Positions 40,583 to 46,097 of a stretch of DNA of 46,097 nucleotides are shown here, piece after piece. This DNA comes from Candidatus Moraniibacteriota bacterium (lineage in GTDB: Bacteria > Patescibacteriota > Minisyncoccia > Moranbacterales > UBA1568): assembly GCA_023261645.1 (NCBI GenBank), contig JAHFOO010000002.1:63189-109285 (forward strand). The letters are read 5' to 3'. Made by a program: the position numbers and the translations under genes. Every line of letters starts with the position of its first letter. The first letter of the stretch is position 1. Under the pieces are notes generated by a model. That model did not search any database and was not told the DNA's origin. It saw only the letters and a program-made list of their open reading frames with translations.

Positions 40583-42088
40583 ATGTTCGAAGAAAATATC
40601 ACAAAAATCTCATCGCATAAAAATGAATGGAAAACCGACAAAATGAAAGTGCCGGTTGTTTTTCATATCGGTGAAAAATTAATGCCCGGCATCGAGACGA
40701 TGAAACAACTCGAGAGTGTAGCGGGCAATAGTTGTATCTTCCATCATATTGCCGCAATGGCCGATGTCCATAGCAAACCAGGACGCAAAAATGCCACCGG
40801 GACGACGATCGCTTCCGAAAAATATATTCTCCCCCAATTGAATGACAGTGATCCGGCCTGCGGTATGCGTCTGGTCGCGCTCGACCTCGATGATACCACT
40901 ATCACGACAGAGCAAATAAACCGTATCTTTCAGGAAGCCACCAAAACTATTCCTACCAAAAAATATGTCGGTACCGTGCTTCCTTTCCGCGTCATCCTCG
41001 ATATCTGTCGCTTGGGCATCCAACCACTTATTGATCATCTCGGTATCAAAACAAAGAACGAGACGCAAAACAGTATCGACCGAGGGAATTTCTTCACAGA
41101 GGCACCTACTCGTCGTGGAATTATGAACATTATTCCGCCTCTTTTCCTTTTTTTTGCACAGTTTCGTGCCGGCATCATCGGAGCTGCGGGCAATCATTTT
41201 CTTGATCTGATGAAAGTGACAGACATCGTCGATCCTGCTGTCGCCGAAAAATTCCAGCTTCGCAAAGGGCAATATGTGCTTATGGTGCACTGCGGTTCCG
41301 GCATCCTCGGGCAATACACGATGTATATGTTCACTGCCAAAAAACGTGAGCATTTCTCCACTGCTATCCTGATGAACATCGGTCGCTTTTTCTGGTTTAC
41401 TCCTTATAAAAAAACGATTGCCTCTATTGCCGAAAAGATACGCGCTTCTGACTTCGGAAAGAAAGAGCCTCTTATCACCTTCGAAGGCGATGGCGAAGAT
41501 GGTACATTGTATATGTCTGCTCGTAATGCCTGCTCCAATTTCGCTCACGCCAACCGCGCTACGATCACTCATAATTTCATTCAGACAGCTGAAAAAATAA
41601 TCGGACGCCCTATCGAATCCGATCTCATCTATGATATGCCTCATATCTTGGTTTCCGAAGAAGAACACTACGGAAAGAGCACTTGGGTACACAGAAACGG
41701 CACTAGCCGCGCTTATGGCCCGAGTAGAATGTCCACGCATCCGATTTTCAAAGATACCGGTGAGCCGGCTTTCATTCCGACATCAATGAGCACTGAGGCA
41801 TATTTATGTGTCGGTCAGGATGATAATGATTCGAGTTTCTATTCCTGCAATCACGGTGCCGGCAAATCTGCTGAAACATCTGAAACGACCGTACCGGAAA
41901 CAAAAGAAGCTCTTCGAGAGAAATTGGCAACACGCGGAGTCACACTCTACAACGGTCGTTCATCAAAGGTCATTGAGCAGGATTCTTCACACTACAAACG
42001 TGCCGAAGACGTCATCGAAAGCGTGACAGCTAACAATATCGTCAAACCTGTCGCGAAACTCCAGCCGATAGCGGTGATTATGTACTAA
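40583..42088 (+). CDS. rtcB: Divergent RtcB-family RNA ligase
   Basis: RtcB joins 2',3'-cyclic-phosphate or 3'-phosphate RNA ends to 5'-OH ends using GTP and Mn. The 501 residues keep the metal and guanylylation set in altered contexts. DVH is at 61-63. DPACGM carries Asp90 and Cys93 and corresponds to canonical DIGCGM. GNH has His205. VHCGSG has His236, VHRNGTSRAYGP has His370, and NHGAGK has the nucleophile-equivalent His424. Several glycine-rich loops differ from standard RtcB, so this looks like a separate subfamily. No archease or RtcA gene is adjacent. The start is uncertain: a TACAAT box abuts ATG 40583, and ATG 40643 (MKVPVVFHIG) is an alternative. Confidence 0.88.
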   Translation: MFEENITKISSHKNEWKTDKMKVPVVFHIGEKLMPGIETMKQLESVAGNSCIFHHIAAMADVHSKPGRKNATGTTIASEKYILPQLNDSDPACGMRLVALDLDDTTITTEQINRIFQEATKTIPTKKYVGTVLPFRVILDICRLGIQPLIDHLGIKTKNETQNSIDRGNFFTEAPTRRGIMNIIPPLFLFFAQFRAGIIGAAGNHFLDLMKVTDIVDPAVAEKFQLRKGQYVLMVHCGSGILGQYTMYMFTAKKREHFSTAILMNIGRFFWFTPYKKTIASIAEKIRASDFGKKEPLITFEGDGEDGTLYMSARNACSNFAHANRATITHNFIQTAEKIIGRPIESDLIYDMPHILVSEEEHYGKSTWVHRNGTSRAYGPSRMSTHPIFKDTGEPAFIPTSMSTEAYLCVGQDDNDSSFYSCNHGAGKSAETSETTVPETKEALREKLATRGVTLYNGRSSKVIEQDSSHYKRAEDVIESVTANNIVKPVAKLQPIAVIMY

Positions 42089-42161
42089 CCCTTCTTGCTA
42101 GTGCCTCACATACATTTGAAAAGTATTTTTCTTTGATCTACTCTCCAAAAGAAGTGACTGT

Positions 42162-43508
42162 TTATCGTCGAGATGCAAGACCAAGAATGAGAAAGAAAAA
42201 AAACAGTCCGAAGTGTGATGACCAGAGAAAGTGATCCAAAAAAAGACTCGGAACAAAGACAAGGAGCGCGATACCGAAGAGTGCATTTTTTGATTGAAAA
42301 AGGGTTTTTCGATCACTCTGAGAACACTGAGAGAAGTCAGAGAGTTTCATAATGATGCTCCCAAGAAATACCACAAACAAGAGGAGTCCTACAGCTCCCA
42401 ATTCTACAAAGAGAAGAACGAAAACATTATGCGCTGGCTGGATGTTCCAGACTGGTCGTTCGGGTTGTAAACGTATCACCTCCGCCGTGAAATTGCCGAT
42501 ACCTGTTCCGAAAAGCAGATTGCCTTCACTAATAATAGTACCGGCATCCTGAAGTGATTGTACTCGTTCTGTCACCGATCCTTCACGTTCGATAATCGCC
42601 GTATCGAATCGAGGGAAAATCTGCTCGTGAAGAAGAAAACCAAAAACAATACTGGCAAGCCCGAGTGCAAACAGTATCTTGAAGAATCTCACTCGCACGT
42701 CCCATTCTTTCCGGAGAAATACCAAAACGCCGAGTGCCAATATTCCTATCACCACTCCCAGCCACGCTGACCGTGAGAATGAGAGTATGAGTCCGAGGAG
42801 AATGATTATCGAACCGACGAGCAGAAAAACAATATCAAAAACCGTTTTCCAAGATTTCTCATACCTCACGTATAGCACATAATATGCGACCCCGAGAAGC
42901 AGTATAATCCCCAAAAAACCGCCAAGAATATTGGGATGGGAGAAAGTGCCATAAGCACGTAAAAACCTCCCAGAATCGATTTTAAGAACTGAAGAGCCTG
43001 CTTCATAAGCCGGATGACCGTTCATCCCAAGAATCGATAGATTGACCGATTTTTGATACAAAAATTGCGCTATTCCGATACTGCTTTGTATCACTCCGGC
43101 AGAGAGGAAAACAAACACTATTTTCTTGGTATTGTCTATTGGTATGGCACGTGCGAGGAAAGAGAGTCCAACTGCCAAAAGAAGGATGATTGAAAAAGAA
43201 AACGCAAGCCATCTGTCTCCAGCCCACAATATCGATAACCATCCCCACAAAAGAAATCCAATCAGAACAAAACTTGCTTTATCGTTTTTCGTTCCTGCTT
43301 CTTCGTTCCTGCTTCTTCTGTTTGTTATATTCCATATCCATACTATGAATAAGAATAGAAGAAGTATGTCGGTACCATAGAGAGCAATAGTCCCATACTG
43401 CCATTTCTCTCCACCGATGAATGGCTCTCGCAGTAAATACACCGTCTGAAACGGGAGCAAAAAAAGAAAAACAAAAAAAGAGTGTTTGAAAAGTTGATCG
43501 GTATTCAT
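42162..43508 (-). CDS. O-antigen ligase/polymerase-like (Wzy_C) membrane protein
   Basis: The 448-residue protein has about ten to twelve hydrophobic helices and one large outer loop (about 285-355) carrying FDTAIIEREGSVTERVQSL, LLFGTGIGNF and RLQPERPVWNIQPAHNVFVLLFVELG. The final His in PAHN and the Arg in the loop are the conserved WaaL-type residues. The start at 43508 (MNTDQLFKHSFFV) fits the divergent neighbour at 43548 and begins just before the first helix. It is the only minus-strand gene in this cluster and a paralogue of the protein at 29196. Confidence 0.88.
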   Translation of the reverse strand: MNTDQLFKHSFFVFLFLLPFQTVYLLREPFIGGEKWQYGTIALYGTDILLLFLFIVWIWNITNRRSRNEEAGTKNDKASFVLIGFLLWGWLSILWAGDRWLAFSFSIILLLAVGLSFLARAIPIDNTKKIVFVFLSAGVIQSSIGIAQFLYQKSVNLSILGMNGHPAYEAGSSVLKIDSGRFLRAYGTFSHPNILGGFLGIILLLGVAYYVLYVRYEKSWKTVFDIVFLLVGSIIILLGLILSFSRSAWLGVVIGILALGVLVFLRKEWDVRVRFFKILFALGLASIVFGFLLHEQIFPRFDTAIIEREGSVTERVQSLQDAGTIISEGNLLFGTGIGNFTAEVIRLQPERPVWNIQPAHNVFVLLFVELGAVGLLLFVVFLGSIIMKLSDFSQCSQSDRKTLFQSKNALFGIALLVFVPSLFLDHFLWSSHFGLFFFFLILGLASRR

Positions 43509-43522
43509 ACATTGCTTAGAAT
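43494..43522 (+). promoter_or_regulatory. Promoter of the kinase-like/flippase genes
   Basis: TTGATC (43494-43499) and TAGAAT (43517-43522) are 17 nt apart, overlapping the start of the divergent ligase gene. TAGCA-CTTTT-TGCTA then forms a small hairpin at the expected transcript start. Confidence 0.6.
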
Positions 43523-43547
43523 AGCACTTTTTGCTACTCTTCGGTAT

Positions 43548-44168
43548 ATGCAATTCATCACATTTTCCGGAGTGGACGGATCGGGCAAATCCACGCAATT
43601 GAAGCTTCTGAAAGAGAAATTGGAACGCGAGAACTGGAATGTCGCGTATTTTCACGTTGTCGAATTCTCGCTCGCCAACAAAATCTCTCGCTTTCTTTCA
43701 AGGAAGCAAGATTTTGTTCCCGGACAAGAGAACGCTGTAACGAAAGCTAGTTTTTTTGCCCTTCTCCTTCGTCAAAAGTTTCTTTTCATCGATATGATTC
43801 GTTTCCGATTGCTCATACAAAAATTGAAAAGAGAAAATTGCAATTATCTCCTCTCCGATCGATACTTCTATGACTCTCTCATAAATCTGGAATATCTCGC
43901 TCAGGAAAGAAAATTTCTCTTCTGGAATTTCCGGATACACCTCCTCGAAAAGATGATTCCTCGCCCAGACAGAGCATTTTATTTCAACATTTTCCCTGAA
44001 ACCATTATGTCTCGTGAGAATATTCCGGAACAAGGGATTGAATACCTCAGAGCCAAACAAAATCTCTTCAGCCAAAAGATTTCCCTCTGGAGTATGACGA
44101 GCGTCGATGGGAATAAAGACAGAGAAGTGATTTTTGAAGAAATTTTGAAAAAAATTAAAAAAACATAA
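43548..44168 (+). CDS. Thymidylate-kinase-like P-loop kinase
   Basis: The 206-residue protein opens MQFITFSGVDGSGKSTQLKLL with a complete P-loop. It continues LLSDRYFYDSLINLEYL, related to but not identical with the dTMP kinase motif (DRY followed by S and AYQG). The LID region is short and the substrate-specific Tyr-Gln-Gly is missing. Upstream candidates for the start are excluded by the promoter at 43494. It lies between two polysaccharide genes, 20 nt before the flippase gene. It may phosphorylate a sugar-lipid or nucleotide for this pathway, or be an ordinary dTMP kinase; the altered motif favours the former only weakly. Confidence 0.78.
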   Translation: MQFITFSGVDGSGKSTQLKLLKEKLERENWNVAYFHVVEFSLANKISRFLSRKQDFVPGQENAVTKASFFALLLRQKFLFIDMIRFRLLIQKLKRENCNYLLSDRYFYDSLINLEYLAQERKFLFWNFRIHLLEKMIPRPDRAFYFNIFPETIMSRENIPEQGIEYLRAKQNLFSQKISLWSMTSVDGNKDREVIFEEILKKIKKT

Positions 44169-44188
44169 CTTATTATTTCTCTAAGAAG

Positions 44189-45676
44189 ATGAAAAAATTC
44201 TCCACCGCACTCATCTGGCTCACGATGTCAGAAATTATCTTCAATATCGCAGGGTACATCATCCACTCTTCTGTCGGACATATCCTCGGGCCTGCTGACT
44301 ATGGTCGCTTCAGTCTCATCGTCACGATGACGACGATGATTATCATTCTCATCGGGAATGGTATCCCGACAGCGATGTCCAAATATCTGGCAGAGGTTTT
44401 TGAAAGTGCTCCGGAAAAAATTCTCGGTATCAAGCACAAAGCGATGAAATTGCAGGCTATTCTTATGCTCACAGTGACGGTTGTGTTTTTCTTCTTCTCA
44501 CCGGTCATCGCTTGGATACTCCACGACCCGAGTCTCACTCCCCTTTTCCGACTTTCATCCCTCATTATACCCGCTTTTGCGATAGCATCGTTTTATTTTT
44601 ATTACTACACAGGGCTACACTTCTTCCGTCTGCAATCATTTTTGAAAACCATTCGAGCACTGGCACGCATCCTTTTCATTGTCGGCTTTGCTTACTTTTT
44701 CGCACCAAGAGGTTTAGGGGTAGAAGGTGCCGTTTCTGGATATATCGCTGCCCCATTTTTTGTTTTCTTGATCGCCCTTATTTGTGACATCGTCATCACC
44801 CATCGCTATTTCCCCTCCACAAAACAAATCAAAAGCGAAGTGGTGTCTTTTTCAGGAAAGACGATCCTCGCATACGCCGGCCCACTGACACTCTTTCTTC
44901 TTTTTTACGAATTGATTCTTACGCTTGATCTTTACTTCGTGAAAAGTCTTTTACAGAGTGATTATATGACTGGCATCTATAATGCTGCCATCACGGTTGG
45001 TCGCATCCCCTATTATCTTTTTTATGCTCTCACCATCATCCTCCTTCCGGCCATTTCCAAAACGACTTCTGAACAAAATACCGTGGAAACAGAGAGTCTC
45101 GTCAACAAATCTCTCCGCCTTCTCGTACTGCTTCTCTTCCCGATGATCACTCTCCTCATCGCTTATGCTCCGCAAATACTGACTCTTTTTTATGGCACAC
45201 GATACATCGAAGCTTCCACACCAATGAGTATCTTTTCTGTCGGCGTCGGGTTTCTGACAGTTTTCTATGTGCTTTCTTTCGCTCTAAACGGTGCCGGACT
45301 CGTGAAAATTCCGATGAAACTCTCCTTCTTCGGTTTCCTCGGTATGATTGTCCTCAATTTCCTCCTTATCCCAGTCTATGGCCTCATCGGAGCGGCTCTT
45401 TCGACAACACTCATTTCCGCTTTCCTTATGGTCAGTATTCTCGTATATACCAATATACATTTTCATTCAAAAATCTCTCTTCGTACCATTCTCGCCTCAC
45501 TCTTGGGCGCGACCATTATTTTTATTGCCACTCGATATATGTTTTCCGGTATATACAGCTTCATACTCTCCGGAACGATACTCTTTTTCTTTTATTTCGG
45601 CCTTCTGAAAATATTCGGTGAATTGAAATCCTCAGACATTGAGCCTCTCTCGAAACTCTTCAGAGGCACTGTATAG
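44189..45676 (+). CDS. Wzx-type polysaccharide flippase (MOP/MATE superfamily)
   Basis: The 495-residue transporter has about fourteen hydrophobic helices. It starts ALIWLTMSEIIFNIAGYIIH with HILGPADYGRFSL, the classic N-terminal motif of Wzx/RfbX-like flippases, and ends with a short basic tail. Such proteins turn lipid-linked sugar units from the inner to the outer face. It would hand substrates to one of the two polymerase/ligase-like proteins and to the LCP protein. The gene follows the kinase-like gene and is probably the last of this transcript. GAAGA precedes the ATG. Confidence 0.92.
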   Translation: MKKFSTALIWLTMSEIIFNIAGYIIHSSVGHILGPADYGRFSLIVTMTTMIIILIGNGIPTAMSKYLAEVFESAPEKILGIKHKAMKLQAILMLTVTVVFFFFSPVIAWILHDPSLTPLFRLSSLIIPAFAIASFYFYYYTGLHFFRLQSFLKTIRALARILFIVGFAYFFAPRGLGVEGAVSGYIAAPFFVFLIALICDIVITHRYFPSTKQIKSEVVSFSGKTILAYAGPLTLFLLFYELILTLDLYFVKSLLQSDYMTGIYNAAITVGRIPYYLFYALTIILLPAISKTTSEQNTVETESLVNKSLRLLVLLLFPMITLLIAYAPQILTLFYGTRYIEASTPMSIFSVGVGFLTVFYVLSFALNGAGLVKIPMKLSFFGFLGMIVLNFLLIPVYGLIGAALSTTLISAFLMVSILVYTNIHFHSKISLRTILASLLGATIIFIATRYMFSGIYSFILSGTILFFFYFGLLKIFGELKSSDIEPLSKLFRGTV

Positions 45677-45688
45677 CTTGACACGATA

Positions 45689-45717
45689 TTGAAAATATTG
45701 TTTTTTTGGATTACACT
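45689..45717 (+). promoter_or_regulatory. Candidate promoter upstream of the last gene
   Basis: TTGAAA and TACACT are 17 nt apart. A perfect TTGACA also lies at 45678-45683, but only TTTTTT is at 17 nt from it. The expected start near 45724 is ahead of the hairpin at 45737. Confidence 0.45.
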
Positions 45718-45736
45718 TGGAAAAATGAAAGAGGTA

Positions 45737-45775
45737 CATCCATAACGGAACAACGTTATGGATGCTGGTTTTTTT
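45737..45775 (+). terminator. Hairpin with T tract between promoter and last gene
   Basis: CATCCATAACG (45737-45747), a 6-nt loop and CGTTATGGATG (45754-45764) form a perfect 11-bp stem. CTGG and seven T follow. It ends the flippase transcript or, if the promoter at 45689 is used, lies in the leader of the next gene as a possible attenuator. Confidence 0.72.
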
Positions 45776-45800
45776 AACAATTGTATAAGGAGTCATTGCT

Positions 45801-46097
45801 ATGAGCGGTTTTTCTCCATTCGATATATTGGCGACACAAGCCAAGGTTTTCAACATCTTTTGGCAAATTTCGGTCGACGTGCTCGATGAACATTGCAATC
45901 ATCGAGAGGCAGAGCTCCAGAAACTGCTCCTTGAGACGATTGGTGGTAGGAAAGATACGAATGACTCCAAACGGATTCTTCCACGTATCGATCGTATTTC
46001 TGCTGCCACACGGACTTTTCTGGACCACAACAGGGTACTGACTTCCCTCAGTTCAAACCCGGTCATTCAAAAGCTTGAATTGAATATGCTTCGGGAG
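45801..46097 (+). CDS. Start of an uncharacterised gene, truncated by the window edge
   Basis: The frame is open for 99 codons to the right edge. AAGGAG (45787-45792) lies 8 nt before the ATG. The visible part (MSGFSPFDILATQAKVFNIF onward) is helical and charged, with no signal peptide or clear motif; ILPRIDRISAATRTFLDHNR suggests a coiled or helical-bundle protein. I do not recognise a family. It resembles the genes at 7842, 10911 and 13679 in having its own promoter and a strong ribosome site. Confidence 0.7.
   Translation, partial: MSGFSPFDILATQAKVFNIFWQISVDVLDEHCNHREAELQKLLLETIGGRKDTNDSKRILPRIDRISAATRTFLDHNRVLTSLSSNPVIQKLELNMLRE

Noticed and set aside
40679-41740. A 353-codon open frame antisense to rtcB
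   Set aside because: The rtcB reading frame contains all catalytic motifs; the antisense frame has none and no start signals.

Overview
The window looks like part of a bacterial chromosome from the Candidate Phyla Radiation (Patescibacteria), probably the Parcubacteria/Moranbacteria side. That placement is an inference from gene content and style: a PriA without ATPase motifs, a membrane-anchored double-thioredoxin protein, LCP and C39-type envelope proteins, many small hypothetical genes and A-rich leaders in place of Shine-Dalgarno sequences. The genetic code appears standard: several genes end in TGA, and prfB keeps the RF2 programmed frameshift at an in-frame TGA. I see no rRNA, CRISPR array, insertion sequence or prophage.

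Layout. 1-4.8 kb: a thioredoxin-like ferredoxin, a membrane protein and a DsbA-like protein, tRNA-Thr(CGT), a lipobox-less anchored protein and a secreted M23 peptidase. 5-7.7 kb: prfB-ftsE-ftsX. 7.8-11.3 kb: an HD hydrolase, tRNA-Gln(CTG) followed by a small GC-rich structured insert, and four genes of unknown function. 11.3-19.6 kb, mostly minus strand: a DPM1-like glycosyltransferase, a PD-(D/E)XK Fe-S nuclease, then the run thpR - WecG/TagA transferase - gltX - coiled-coil/C39 protein - alpha/beta hydrolase. 19.7-24 kb, plus strand: priA-def-fmt-rhodanese operon. 24.1-32.6 kb, minus strand: groES alone, then a seven-gene envelope operon (HD hydrolase, GT4, polymerase/ligase, GT4, LCP, GT2, S41 protease). 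33.3-45.7 kb, mainly plus strand: UDP-sugar dehydrogenase, GT2, three GT4/GT-C-type proteins, rtcB, a second polymerase/ligase (minus), a thymidylate-kinase-like protein and a Wzx-type flippase. A truncated gene runs off the right edge.

How the genes fit together. Roughly half of the window builds and exports a surface polysaccharide: nucleotide-sugar oxidation, stepwise glycosyl transfer on a lipid carrier, flipping, polymerisation/ligation and LCP attachment. FtsEX, the EnvC-like coiled-coil/C39 protein, the M23 peptidase and the S41 protease are the cell-wall remodelling side. prfB, gltX, def, fmt, the tRNAs, thpR and rtcB are translation and RNA repair.

Promoters are easy to see. Many are TTGACN-17-TATAAT-like, and several have an extended -10 only 6-12 nt before the ATG, which implies leaderless or nearly leaderless mRNAs. 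The most unusual items are the 240-bp insert bounded by copies of the tRNA-Gln 3' end, the motif-stripped PriA, the cysteine-less tandem rhodanese, a dyad over the groES -35 box, and terminator-like hairpins placed just upstream of genes.
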